DNA of 64,000 bases, from positions 1-64,000 of the forward strand of contig VFZF01000008.1 in the NCBI GenBank assembly GCA_016871335.1, given 5' to 3'. This DNA is from Acidimicrobiia bacterium (GTDB lineage Bacteria; Acidobacteriota; Vicinamibacteria; Vicinamibacterales; SCN-69-37). The notes below the pieces were generated by a model that was not told the DNA's origin, ran no database searches, and saw only the letters and a list, made by a program, of their open reading frames with translations. A program made the position numbers and the translations under genes. Of this stretch, positions 45,540 through 54,433 are shown piece by piece (the first letter of the stretch is position 1; each line of letters opens with the position of its first letter).

Positions 45540-46750
45540 CGTCGCCCCGCCGCGCTGCGGTGGTGTTCATCTTCATCACCGTCGTGCTCGACATCCTCGC
45601 GCTTGGCATCATCATTCCGGTGCTGCCGGCGCTTGTGGAGGAGTTCATGGGCGGCGACACCGCCCGCGCCGCCACGATGTTCGGATTGTTCGGCACGGTG
45701 TGGGCACTGATGCAGTTTGTGTTCGCGCCGGTGTTGGGGTCGTTGTCGGATCGGTTCGGGCGTCGCCCGGTCATCCTGATTTCCTGTCTCGGTCTCGGGC
45801 TCGACTACATCATGATGGCGCTGGCCCCGACGCTCGCGTGGTTGTTCCTCGGCCGGATCCTGTCGGGGATCACCGCCGCGAGTTTTGCGACCGCGGGTGC
45901 CTACATCGCGGACGTGACGCCCGTGGAGAAACGCGCAGCGGGCTTCGGCATGATCGGCGCGGCCTTCGGTGTGGGCTTTGTGCTCGGGCCGGCGGTCGGC
46001 GGCGTGCTCGGCGCCGTGGATCCGCGGCTGCCGTTCTGGATCGCCGGCGGTCTGTCGCTGCTGAACGCGGCGTACGGGTATTTTGTGTTGCCCGAGTCGC
46101 TGCCGCCGGATCGCCGGAAGCCGTTTTCGTGGATGCGTGCCAATCCCATGGGGTCGCTGGAACTGCTGCGGCGGCATCGTGGCCTGAGTGGCCTCGCGAG
46201 TCTCGGCGTCCTGTATCACCTCGCGCATCACGTGCTCGCGAGTGTGTTCGTCCTGTATGTCGGGTACCGCTACGGCTGGGACACCCGTGAAACGGGGCTC
46301 TCGCTGGCGGCCGTGGGTGTCATCAGCGTGATCGTGCAGGGCGGCCTCGTGCGGCCGCTTGTGGCGCGGTTCGGGGAACGCCGGACGTTGCTGACGGGAC
46401 TGGCCGGCGGGATCGCCGGGTACGTGCTTTTTGGTCTGGCCGACACCGGTGCCGGACTCTGGATGGCCCTTCCGGTATTCGGGTTGATGGGGCTGTTTAA
46501 TCCATCGCTGCAGGGACTCATGACTCGCCGGGTCGCCATGTCGGACCAGGGGCAACTGCAGGGGATCAACGGCAGCCTCATGGGACTGACAGGCATTGTG
46601 GGACCGGGCCTGTTCACGTGGACCTTCGCGTCCTTCATCGGGCCCCACGCGGGCCGCCACCTGCCGGGGGCGCCGTTTCTGCTGGCGGCGCTGCTCCTCG
46701 TCGTGGCGTGGGGCATCGCGTGGCGGGTTACCATGGAACCGACGTCATGA
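45536..46750 (+). CDS. MFS transporter (TetA-like)
   Basis: 404 residues, about 12 hydrophobic helices. The loop 2-3 motif SDRFGRRPVIL and motif C-like GAAFGVGFVLGPAVGG (about 140-155) point to a drug:H+ antiporter-type exporter. It is embedded between mqnA and mqnC with GTGA and ATGA overlaps at its ends, so it is made with the menaquinone enzymes. Whether it moves a pathway intermediate, a nucleobase by-product or an unrelated drug cannot be told. Confidence 0.88.
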   Translation: MTSPRRAAVVFIFITVVLDILALGIIIPVLPALVEEFMGGDTARAATMFGLFGTVWALMQFVFAPVLGSLSDRFGRRPVILISCLGLGLDYIMMALAPTLAWLFLGRILSGITAASFATAGAYIADVTPVEKRAAGFGMIGAAFGVGFVLGPAVGGVLGAVDPRLPFWIAGGLSLLNAAYGYFVLPESLPPDRRKPFSWMRANPMGSLELLRRHRGLSGLASLGVLYHLAHHVLASVFVLYVGYRYGWDTRETGLSLAAVGVISVIVQGGLVRPLVARFGERRTLLTGLAGGIAGYVLFGLADTGAGLWMALPVFGLMGLFNPSLQGLMTRRVAMSDQGQLQGINGSLMGLTGIVGPGLFTWTFASFIGPHAGRHLPGAPFLLAALLLVVAWGIAWRVTMEPTS

Positions 46751-47946
46751 GTGTGTTGGCGATAGCAGACAAGCTGGTGGCCGGCGGGCGCCTGACCCGC
46801 GCAGAAGCCAAGGAGTTGTACCTGAAGGCGCCGACCTCGTTGCTCGGGCGGCTCGCCGATCGCGCGCGCCGCCTCCGGCACCCCGAGGGCATCGTCACCT
46901 ACATCATCGACCGCAATGTGAACTACACGAACGTGTGTGTGGCACGCTGCAAGTTCTGCGCGTTTTACCGGCCCGTGGGATCCGGCGAAGGCTACACGCT
47001 GGGGTTCGATGAGATCTTCACGAAGATCGAAGAGACGATGGCGCTGGGCGGAGGGCAGTTGCTGCTGCAGGGGGGCCACAACCCGGATGTGCCGCTTGCG
47101 TGGTATGAAGACTTGTTCCGGCAGGTGAAGGGCCGGTACCCCGACTTCCGGCTGCACGCCTTGTCGCCACCTGAAGTGATTCACATCTCGCGGTTGTCCG
47201 GACTGTCGACGCCGGAGGTCATCGATCGGCTGATTGCGGCCGGTCTGGACAGCGTGCCCGGCGGCGGCGCCGAGATTCTCGTGGACCGCGTGCGCAAGGA
47301 ACTGCACTGCGACAACAAGGCCACCGCCGACGAATGGCTCCGCGTGATGGGCGAGGCCCATCGTGCCGGACTGCGCACGACGGCGACGATGATGTACGGG
47401 ACGGTGGAGACGGTGGACGAGCGGCTGGAACATCTGTTCCGCCTCCGCGAGCAGCAGGATGAGACCGGTGGATTCACCGCGTTCATCGCGTGGAGTTACC
47501 AGCCGGAGCACACCGAACTTGGCGGCACGGAGGCGACGGGCATCGAGTATCTCCGCACACTGGCGCTCTCGCGCCTGGTGCTCGACAACTTCGACAACCT
47601 CCAGGCGTCGTGGGTGACGCAGGGCGGCAAGGTCGGCCAGCTGAGTCTGGCGTACGGCGCGAACGACATGGGCTCGGTGATGATCGAGGAAAACGTCGTG
47701 CGCGCCGCCGGTGCCGAATATTGCATGGACGAGTTCGAAGTCGTCCGCAACATCGAGAACGCCGGGTTCGTCGCCAAGCGGCGGAACATGCACTACGAAG
47801 TGCTTGGCGATCCGGTGTTCCGCGAACGCGAGGTGCCTCGCATGCTCGAGCTGGCTGTGGCGCGTCACGACGGCCGTGTGGGTGAAGCCGAAGACCTTCG
47901 TGGGTACGAGGCGCGTTCGGCCGCCGCAAAACGGCTGAGGAAGTGA
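46747..47946 (+). CDS. mqnC: cyclic dehypoxanthinyl futalosine synthase MqnC
   Basis: 399 residues, radical SAM enzyme. The motif is complete: NVNYTNVC, with Cys64, Cys68 and Cys71 in CVARCKFCAF. GGGQLLLQGGHNPDVPLAWYEDL and LHALSPPEVIHIS follow, with VPGGGAEIL, GTVETVDERLEHL, and SLAYGANDMGSVMIEENVV at the end, all typical of MqnC. It cyclises dehypoxanthinyl futalosine. The contrast with the upstream MqnE-like gene, which lacks these cysteines, is plain. ATG at 46747 overlaps the MFS stop by 4 bp. Confidence 0.94.
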   Translation: MSVLAIADKLVAGGRLTRAEAKELYLKAPTSLLGRLADRARRLRHPEGIVTYIIDRNVNYTNVCVARCKFCAFYRPVGSGEGYTLGFDEIFTKIEETMALGGGQLLLQGGHNPDVPLAWYEDLFRQVKGRYPDFRLHALSPPEVIHISRLSGLSTPEVIDRLIAAGLDSVPGGGAEILVDRVRKELHCDNKATADEWLRVMGEAHRAGLRTTATMMYGTVETVDERLEHLFRLREQQDETGGFTAFIAWSYQPEHTELGGTEATGIEYLRTLALSRLVLDNFDNLQASWVTQGGKVGQLSLAYGANDMGSVMIEENVVRAAGAEYCMDEFEVVRNIENAGFVAKRRNMHYEVLGDPVFREREVPRMLELAVARHDGRVGEAEDLRGYEARSAAAKRLRK

Positions 47947-49178
47947 CCCCGATGACCGCCGTCTCGGCGCGATGGGTATTGCCGGTGAACGGCGCCCCGG
48001 TCGCCGGTGGCTGGGTGTCGGTCGCGAATGGGCGAGTGGCCGAGGTCGGTGACGGCTCCGCGCCCGCTGGTGCGCGTGACTTCGGCGACACCGTGTTGGT
48101 GCCGGGTCTGATCAACGCCCACACCCATCTTGAATTGAGTTGGATGGCGGGTCGTGTGCCGCCACAGGTCTCGATGGACGCCTGGATTCGCACGATGATG
48201 GGCATCCGTCGCGTGGGGCCCGCCGGCGGCGACGGGGAGATTGCTGCGGCGATGCGCGACGCCTTGGCATCGGCGACAACGACCGGCACCGTGCTGATCG
48301 GCGACATTTCGAACTCACTGGCCTCAGTGTCCGTGCTGGCCGAAGCCGGTGTCGCCGCGACGATATTCCACGAAATTCTCGGGCTTCATCCCATCGATGC
48401 GAAGGCGCTTGTATTGGACGCGCACCAGCGCCTTCGCGCCGTGCACGAGTGCACGGGTGCACCGGTGCACCGGTGTGCTGTTGTCGCCCACGCGCCGTAT
48501 TCGACATCCCCGAAACTCTTCCGGGAGATTGCCGCCAGACATGTCGGCCCGGCGCCGCTGGCGGTGCATCTGGCCGAATCCAATGAAGAGATGGAGTTCC
48601 TGCGCACCGGGCAGGGGCCCATCCGCGAGATGCTTGAGGCGCTTGGTGTATGGACCGGCACGTGGACGCCACCAGGCAGCCATCCGGTGCGGTACCTGCG
48701 TGACCTCGGCTATCTCCAGCCGGGCACGTTGCTGGTGCACGGCGTGCACTTCACGGCCGATGACCTTGACGATGCGCGGGCGGCCGAGGCCGTGGTGGTG
48801 ACGTGCCCACGCAGCAATGTGTGGGTGGGTGGCGGCGTGCCGCCGATTGCGCGGTTTTATGCGTCGGGTGTGGATGTGGCCATCGGCACCGACAGCCTGA
48901 CGTCCGTGGACTCGCTCAATCTGTTCGACGAGCTGGCTGCGATGCGCCGGTTGGCGCCGGAGGTGGATGCGGCCCGTCTGCTGGAGAGCGCCACCCGCGT
49001 GGGAGCCGAGGCACTGGGGTACACGCGGGACTACGGCACTATCTCCACAGGAAAACTCGCGAAATTTGTGGCGGTGCAACTGCCGTCCGGCCTGATGCGT
49101 GGGGGGGATGTGGAAGAATATCTGGTGAGCGGCGTGCCGGCCTCGTCGGTGTCGCTTGTGGATCTCACCGCCCCATGA
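47943..49178 (+). CDS. amidohydrolase, probable aminofutalosine deaminase
   Basis: 411 residues of the ATZ/TRZ amidohydrolase family. Metal ligands: His60 and His62 in NAHTHLE, a His in AVHLAESNEE, one in LLVHGVHFT and Asp in GTDSLTSVDSLNLFDEL. In futalosine pathways such enzymes deaminate aminofutalosine. Placement in this operon supports that role. An unusual segment (ECTGAPVHRC, about 170-179) is encoded by a GTGCACCGG microrepeat and may be an insertion in a loop. GTG start with a 4-bp overlap; an ATG three codons later is possible. Confidence 0.85.
   Translation: MTPMTAVSARWVLPVNGAPVAGGWVSVANGRVAEVGDGSAPAGARDFGDTVLVPGLINAHTHLELSWMAGRVPPQVSMDAWIRTMMGIRRVGPAGGDGEIAAAMRDALASATTTGTVLIGDISNSLASVSVLAEAGVAATIFHEILGLHPIDAKALVLDAHQRLRAVHECTGAPVHRCAVVAHAPYSTSPKLFREIAARHVGPAPLAVHLAESNEEMEFLRTGQGPIREMLEALGVWTGTWTPPGSHPVRYLRDLGYLQPGTLLVHGVHFTADDLDDARAAEAVVVTCPRSNVWVGGGVPPIARFYASGVDVAIGTDSLTSVDSLNLFDELAAMRRLAPEVDAARLLESATRVGAEALGYTRDYGTISTGKLAKFVAVQLPSGLMRGGDVEEYLVSGVPASSVSLVDLTAP
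48443..48477. repeat. GTGCACCGG-type microrepeat inside the deaminase gene
   Basis: Four near-tandem GTGCAC units (CGTGCACGAG, TGCACGGG, TGCACCGG, TGCACCGG) in frame, each unit also being palindromic at GTGCAC. Confidence 0.6.
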
Positions 49179-50029
49179 TTGCCCGCCTTCGCACCTACGC
49201 GTCGTTTGTCCGCTTCAGCCACTCGGTGTTTGCGTTGCCGTTTGCGCTCGTGGGCGTGTTGCTGGCTGCGCGCGTGGTGCCGTGGGACTGGACGCGGCTG
49301 CTGTGGATCATCGCCTGCATGGTGACGGCGCGAAGTGCCGCGATGGGATTTAATCGGCTGTCGGATGCGGCCTTTGACGCCCGCAATCCGCGTACGGCGA
49401 TGCGGGAGCTGCCGCAGGGACGGATGTCGAGACGCGAAACCATCGCCTTTGTGGTGGCCTCCTCGCTCGCGTTTGTCGCCTCCACGTATCCGCTCGGCAT
49501 GGTCTGTTTTGCGCTGTCGCCGGTGGCACTCGCGATCGTCTTCTGGTACTCACTCGCAAAACGGTTCACGTCCTACACGCAGTTGTTCCTTGGCCTCGCG
49601 ATGGCCGTGGCGCCTGTTGGTGGCTGGCTGGCCGCGGGCGGGCGTGGCGGCTGGGAGCCCTGGTTGCTCGGCCTGGCGATCGGCACGTGGGTCGGTGGGT
49701 TTGACGTGCTCTACGCGTGTCAGGACATCGACGTCGACCGCCGCGAAGGGCTGCGGTCGATTCCTGTGAGGTTCGGTGTGCCCCGGTCGCTGGCGATCTC
49801 CCGCGCCATGCACGTGGTCACCGTCGTGTGTCTGGCCGCGCTTGGCGTCGTGGCCGACCTCGGCGCCATCTACGCAGGTGGCGTCTCGGGCGTCGCGCTG
49901 CTTCTCGTCTACGAACAGTCCCTCGTGCGCGCCGACGATCTGTCGCAGGTCAAGTTTGCCTTTGACCTGAACGGATGGGTCGGCCTGCTGTATCTCGCCA
50001 CGACGGCGGCGGATGTGTGGTGGGCATGA
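49175..50029 (+). CDS. mqnP: UbiA-family prenyltransferase MqnP
   Basis: 284 residues, about eight helices. First Asp-rich motif region AMGFNRLSDAAFDARNPRT (Asn-X3-Asp-X3-Asp), second ACQDIDVDRREGLRS (Asp-X2-Asp-type). It would prenylate the dihydroxynaphthoate precursor in the membrane. Order mqnC-deaminase-mqnP-ubiX-ubiE supports the futalosine role over ubiquinone. ATGA overlap with the upstream gene; ATG at 49175. Confidence 0.92.
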   Translation: MIARLRTYASFVRFSHSVFALPFALVGVLLAARVVPWDWTRLLWIIACMVTARSAAMGFNRLSDAAFDARNPRTAMRELPQGRMSRRETIAFVVASSLAFVASTYPLGMVCFALSPVALAIVFWYSLAKRFTSYTQLFLGLAMAVAPVGGWLAAGGRGGWEPWLLGLAIGTWVGGFDVLYACQDIDVDRREGLRSIPVRFGVPRSLAISRAMHVVTVVCLAALGVVADLGAIYAGGVSGVALLLVYEQSLVRADDLSQVKFAFDLNGWVGLLYLATTAADVWWA

Positions 50030-50631
50030 AACCTTCAATTGCGGTCGGCGTGACCGGAGCTTCAGGCGCGATTTATGCCGTGCGCACCATCGCGGCGTTG
50101 ATGGAAATCGGCTGCCATCTGGAGATCGTGTTCTCCGACTATGGCAAACGCCTGCTGATGGACGAACTGGGCACCGATGCCAAAGTGGACCGTCTGCAGG
50201 ACTTGCTCGAAGCGCGGTATGGCGCAGCGGTGCGCAACGGCACATTCGTCGTGCACAGCAACAAGGATCTGGGCGCCTCGCTGGCCAGCGGCAGTCATCG
50301 CTGCTCGGGCATGGTGATTGTGCCGTGTTCGATGAAGACCCTCGCCGGCGTGTCGCTTGGGCTCTCGCGCAGCCTCATCGAACGCGCCGCCGATGTCATG
50401 CTGAAGGAACACCGGCGCCTCGTGATCGTGCCGCGTGAAACCCCGATGAGCCTCCCGGCGCTTCGGCATCAGGTCGCGGCCGCAGAAGCGGGCGCGATGA
50501 TCCTGCCGGCGATGCCGGCGTTTTACCAGCAACCGAAGACGATCGACGACCTGGCGGATTTCATCGCCGGCAAGATCCTCAATGCCCTCGGGTTCGAACA
50601 ACATCTGTTCGCGCCATGGAAAGGTGAGTAG
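50026..50631 (+). CDS. ubiX: flavin prenyltransferase UbiX/MqnM-like
   Basis: 201 residues, makes prenyl-FMN for a UbiD-type decarboxylase. Seen: VGVTGASGAIYAVRTIAALM, the MVIVPCSMKTLAGVSLGLS region, ERAADVMLKEHRRLVIVPRETPMSLP (a classic UbiX signature), and LPAMPAFYQQPKTIDDLADFI. The partner UbiD/MqnL is not in this window. ATGA overlap with mqnP and a one-base TAGTG junction with ubiE. Confidence 0.93.
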   Translation: MKPSIAVGVTGASGAIYAVRTIAALMEIGCHLEIVFSDYGKRLLMDELGTDAKVDRLQDLLEARYGAAVRNGTFVVHSNKDLGASLASGSHRCSGMVIVPCSMKTLAGVSLGLSRSLIERAADVMLKEHRRLVIVPRETPMSLPALRHQVAAAEAGAMILPAMPAFYQQPKTIDDLADFIAGKILNALGFEQHLFAPWKGE

Positions 50632-51347
50632 TGGTTTCCACGTCGCGTGAGCCGTCGCGTATCTCCGGCATGTTCGATCGGATTGCCTATCGCTACGATC
50701 GCATGAACCGGGTGCTCAGCGTTGGGCTCGATCAGCGCTGGCGTGCGCGCGGCATCCGGGAACTAGCCCTCACCGGCACCGAACAGGTGCTCGACATGTG
50801 CACCGGCACGGCGGACCTTGCGATCAAGGCCGTCACCGCCACAGGCGGACAGGCCGCGCAGGTGATCGGTGTGGATTTCGCCGGGGAGATGTTGCGCCTC
50901 GGCCTCGACAAGGTGCGCAAGGCCCGGTTGGCCGATCGCGTGCATCTGGTGCGTGGTGACGCCACCAACGTGCCGCTTCCTGACGCGTCGTTTGATGCCG
51001 CGATGGTCGCCTTCGGCATCCGCAACGTGCACAACTACGAACTGGGCATTCGGGAGTTCGCCCGGGTGCTCAAGCCCGGTGGCCGCCTCGCCGTGTTGGA
51101 ATTCGGCCGACCGGAAATCCCCGGCATCAAGCAGTGTTACCGCTGGTACTTCAAATACCTGCTGCCGATAATCGGTCGTATGGGGTCGAAGCACAACGAG
51201 GCCTACAGCTACCTGCCGGCATCCGTCGATCAGTTTCCTGAGCCGGACGCCTTCGCCGCGATGCTGAAAAACCACGGATTTGCGACCGTGCGCACAGTCC
51301 CTTTGACCTTCGGCACCGTCTACCTCTATATCGCCACCCGCGGGTAG
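50631..51347 (+). CDS. ubiE: demethylmenaquinone methyltransferase UbiE/MenG
   Basis: 238 residues, last step of menaquinone synthesis, SAM-dependent C-methylation. Seen: GMFDRIAYRYDRMNRVLSVGLDQRWR at the N-terminus, SAM site VLDMCTGTADLAI, DASFDAAMVAFGIRNVHNYE, LAVLEFGRPEIPG, and C-terminal YLPASVDQFPEPDAFAAML. All are UbiE hallmarks. GTG start shares one base with the ubiX stop. A TonB-like gene begins 14 bp later. Confidence 0.95.
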   Translation: MVSTSREPSRISGMFDRIAYRYDRMNRVLSVGLDQRWRARGIRELALTGTEQVLDMCTGTADLAIKAVTATGGQAAQVIGVDFAGEMLRLGLDKVRKARLADRVHLVRGDATNVPLPDASFDAAMVAFGIRNVHNYELGIREFARVLKPGGRLAVLEFGRPEIPGIKQCYRWYFKYLLPIIGRMGSKHNEAYSYLPASVDQFPEPDAFAAMLKNHGFATVRTVPLTFGTVYLYIATRG

Positions 51348-51361
51348 ACTCGAAGTGCTCC

Positions 51362-52246
51362 ATGTATCTGGATTTTGAAGACCATCGTCCTGAGACGCCC
51401 AGCGTCCCGCCCGTGATTTCGCGGCGGGAGGGCGTCCTGCTGTCGCTGGTCTTCCATCTCCTGCTCGTCATCGCGTACCTCCTGACGCCGAAGGGCCTCT
51501 TCGAGAGCGAGGTCGTACAGGCCGTGCCCGCGCGCGCGCCGCAGGACAACGTGCAGTTCGTGATGATGGAACCGCTCATGGAGCGGTCTGTGCCGCCTCC
51601 GCCGGTCGCCGAAGCCTCGGACCTCGACCGGCGCGCGACCACGATTGAGCGGCCTCCTGCTCCGGAGAACCCGGCGCCGTTTTCCCGGGGCAACACCCCG
51701 GACAAGGTGGTGGGTGGGCCGCCCATGGAGCCGCCGGGGGGCGATCGCGGGAACGGTCCAACCACCCCCGATCGGTCACCGCCCCAGTCGGACGCGACGT
51801 CCATCCTCCAGCAGGAACCCACGCCCACCCGCGCGGCCGGTGAGGGCCTCGCGCGTTCCCTCCAGAACCTGCAGCAGTATCTGAGGCAGGACAACTTTGC
51901 GAATGATCGCGGCGGCCAGGCGGAGCAGGACGCGCAAATCAGCTTTGACGCCAAAGGTGTGGACTTCGGGTGGTGGCTGCGCCGGTTTGTGGCGCAGGTG
52001 AAGAGCAACTGGTTCATTCCAGCCATCGCGCAGATCACACCCGGCCGCGTCGTCATCACGTTCAACGTGCATCGCAACGGGTTCATCACGGACGTCGAAC
52101 TGCTGAAGACCTCCGGACATCGCCCGCTGGATCAGGCGGCGATGAATGCGTTGCGATCATCCAGCCCCACCGTACCCCTGCCGGCCGAATACCCGGACGA
52201 CAAGGCCTTCTTCACGGTGACCTTCCTCTACAACGTTCTCCGGTGA
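51362..52246 (+). CDS. TonB-family energy transducer
   Basis: 294 residues. A cytoplasmic start, one helix (about 27-45, VLLSLVFHLLLVIAYLL), a long Pro-rich periplasmic region (about 60-160), then a TonB C-terminal domain (about 200-294: FNVHRNGFITDVELLKTSGH, PLDQAAMNALRSSSPTVPLP). ExbB/ExbD are not adjacent, so it may be a TonB paralogue or act in TolA-like fashion. It overlaps miaA by 4 bp. Confidence 0.85.
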   Translation: MYLDFEDHRPETPSVPPVISRREGVLLSLVFHLLLVIAYLLTPKGLFESEVVQAVPARAPQDNVQFVMMEPLMERSVPPPPVAEASDLDRRATTIERPPAPENPAPFSRGNTPDKVVGGPPMEPPGGDRGNGPTTPDRSPPQSDATSILQQEPTPTRAAGEGLARSLQNLQQYLRQDNFANDRGGQAEQDAQISFDAKGVDFGWWLRRFVAQVKSNWFIPAIAQITPGRVVITFNVHRNGFITDVELLKTSGHRPLDQAAMNALRSSSPTVPLPAEYPDDKAFFTVTFLYNVLR

Positions 52247-53205
52247 CCGAACCCTGGACCCTGGACTCCCGACCACAGTTGGTCTCCGTGGTGGGTCCGA
52301 CTGCCACGGGAAAAACTGCGCTCGGCGTGGCGTTGGCGACGGCGCTGAATGGAGAAATCATCTCGTGCGACTCCACGGCCGTCTATCGCGGCATCGATAT
52401 CGGCACCGACAAGCCGACTCTGGAGGAGCGGCGGGGGATACCGCACCACCTCATTGACGTCGTGGATGCGACGGAGACCTATTCGGCCGCGGCGTTTGCG
52501 AACGATGCGGCGGCCGCCGCGCGCGACATTCGTGCTCGCGGCAAAGTGCCGATTCTGGTGGGAGGCACCGGGTTCTATTACCGCGCGCTGGTGCGTGGAC
52601 TGTTTCCTGGACCTGCGCGCCACGATGAGATCCGCGCGCGTCTCGAGCGCATCGCCGGGCGGAGAGGCGTCGAATCCCTGCATCGATGGCTCGCGCGTGT
52701 TGACCCGGTCTCGGCGTTGCGGATCTTGCCGCGCGACCTGAAACGGATTCAGCGCGCGCTTGAGGTATATCTCGTCACCGGACAGCCGTTGACGACGCAC
52801 TTTGAGAACACCGTGTCACCACTCGCCGGATGGCGCTTTCTCACGATCGGCTTGATCGACCCTCGCCCCGACCTGGAGCAACGTGTGGCCCGCCGCGTGG
52901 ACGCGCAATTCGCGCGCGGCGTGGTGGCCGAGGTCGAGGCGCTGATTGCATCCGGTGTTCCCGAGACCGCCCACGCCTTCAGTGGCCTGGTCTATCGACA
53001 GATCATCGAGATGCGCCAGGGCGTGCGCGACGAAGCCGCCACGCGCACCCTCATCGTGCGCGAGAACATGCGGTATGCCCGTCGTCAGGTGATGTGGTTC
53101 CGCAAGGAGCCTGATGTGCGCTGGCTCACCGGCCCGGGGACTGATCCTGCGATTCAACATGAGGCGCTTGCAGCCTTCATGGTCCCTCACGGCCCTTCAT
53201 GGTGA
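52243..53205 (+). CDS. miaA: tRNA dimethylallyltransferase MiaA
   Basis: 320 residues; adds dimethylallyl to A37 of tRNAs reading U-starting codons. Seen: P-loop GPTATGKTALGVAL (18-31), DSTAVYRGIDIGTDKPT, VGGTGFYYRALV, LPRDLKRIQRALEV, and C-terminal AFSGLVYRQIIEM. GTG start (GTGA overlap). The first 12 residues (TEPWTLDSRPQ) come from a CCCTGGAC repeat (52249-52267), so the native start might have been slightly later (before VSVVGPTATG). Confidence 0.94.
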   Translation: MTEPWTLDSRPQLVSVVGPTATGKTALGVALATALNGEIISCDSTAVYRGIDIGTDKPTLEERRGIPHHLIDVVDATETYSAAAFANDAAAAARDIRARGKVPILVGGTGFYYRALVRGLFPGPARHDEIRARLERIAGRRGVESLHRWLARVDPVSALRILPRDLKRIQRALEVYLVTGQPLTTHFENTVSPLAGWRFLTIGLIDPRPDLEQRVARRVDAQFARGVVAEVEALIASGVPETAHAFSGLVYRQIIEMRQGVRDEAATRTLIVRENMRYARRQVMWFRKEPDVRWLTGPGTDPAIQHEALAAFMVPHGPSW

Positions 53206-53227
53206 AAAAACCCGTGGTCGATCAACA

Positions 53228-54421
53228 ATGAGCTTCGTGCCCACCACCCGCGTCATCGTCATCGTCATGGATTCAGTCGGATGTGGGGAACTGCCAGATT
53301 CAGCGGTGTATGGTGACGAAGGGGCGGATACGCTCGGGCACATCGCGGATGCCGTGCCGCTCAAAGTGCCGACGTTGCGATCGCTCGGGCTCGATCGTGT
53401 GGCGCGTATCAATGACGGCGCCAGCGCGACGATCCCGCGTCATGGTGGCACGCCGCGGGGCGCATTCGGGCGCATGGCGGAAGCGTCGCCTGGCAAGGAT
53501 TCGGTCACCGGCCACTGGGAACTGATGGGCATCGTGCTCGACAAGCCGTTCCCGACGTTTCCTCACGGTTTTTCGGCGGAGATCATTGCGGAGTTCGAGC
53601 GCCGGATTGGCCGTGCATCGATCGGCAACGTTGTCGCGTCCGGCACCGAGATCATCGATCGACTCGGCCCCGAACACATGCGCACCGGCGCGCCGATCGT
53701 ATACACGTCGGCCGACAGCGTGTTCCAGATTGCCGCGCACGAAGGCGTGGTCTCGATCCCAGAGTTGTATCGTTACTGCGAGGTGGCGTTTGATCTCGTC
53801 GGCCGTGGCCTCGGTGTGGGCCGTGTGATCGCGCGGCCGTTTGTCGGCGAGCCCGGCAACTTCTCGCGCACGTCCAACCGCCACGACTACGCACTGGATC
53901 CGTTCAGCAACACTGTGCTCGATCGTCTCAAAGCCGTCGGTCACCCCGTCGTCGGCATCGGCAAGATCGAAGACCTGTTTGCGGGGCGCGGACTGACCAA
54001 GGCCATCCACACGACGTCCGACGATCACGGCATGGACGTGTTGCTGCAGGAACTGCACACCACCGACCGCGGTCTGATCTTTGTGAACCTTGTGGACTTC
54101 GACACGAAGTATGGGCATCGCAACGACGTCGAGGGGTATGCCGCCAACCTCGAGCGTTTTGATGCGCGGCTCACGCAGCTCCTGCCGGCGTTGCGCGACG
54201 GTGATCTTCTCGTCGTGACGGCGGACCATGGCAATGATCCTGGTACACCCTCCACTGATCACTCGCGTGAGCACGTGCCGGTGCTGCTATGTGGCGCAGG
54301 CGCGATATCTGGGCACGATTTGGGCACCCGCAAGTCCTTTGCAGACCTGGGACAGACGGTCGCGACAATTTTCGGCATCGAGCCGATGGCGCAGGGCACG
54401 ACGTTCTTCCCGGCACGGTAA
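53228..54421 (+). CDS. deoB: phosphopentomutase DeoB
   Basis: 397 residues, converts (deoxy)ribose 1- and 5-phosphates in nucleoside salvage. Alkaline-phosphatase fold with Mn ligands visible in VIVMDSVGCGELPDS, SPGKDSVTGHWELMG, TTSDDHGMDVL, NLVDFDTKYGHRND and VTADHGNDPGTPSTDHSREHVP. All ligand motifs are intact. No ribosome site is visible before the ATG (CAACA precedes it). It lies 22 bp after miaA; dgt is next, another nucleotide-metabolism gene. Confidence 0.95.
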   Translation: MSFVPTTRVIVIVMDSVGCGELPDSAVYGDEGADTLGHIADAVPLKVPTLRSLGLDRVARINDGASATIPRHGGTPRGAFGRMAEASPGKDSVTGHWELMGIVLDKPFPTFPHGFSAEIIAEFERRIGRASIGNVVASGTEIIDRLGPEHMRTGAPIVYTSADSVFQIAAHEGVVSIPELYRYCEVAFDLVGRGLGVGRVIARPFVGEPGNFSRTSNRHDYALDPFSNTVLDRLKAVGHPVVGIGKIEDLFAGRGLTKAIHTTSDDHGMDVLLQELHTTDRGLIFVNLVDFDTKYGHRNDVEGYAANLERFDARLTQLLPALRDGDLLVVTADHGNDPGTPSTDHSREHVPVLLCGAGAISGHDLGTRKSFADLGQTVATIFGIEPMAQGTTFFPAR

Positions 54422-54433
54422 ACTGTCCGCATC

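Noticed and set aside
48443-48477. GTGCAC palindromes as an operator
   Set aside because: They sit deep within a coding region in a tandem array, which fits a microrepeat better than a binding site.
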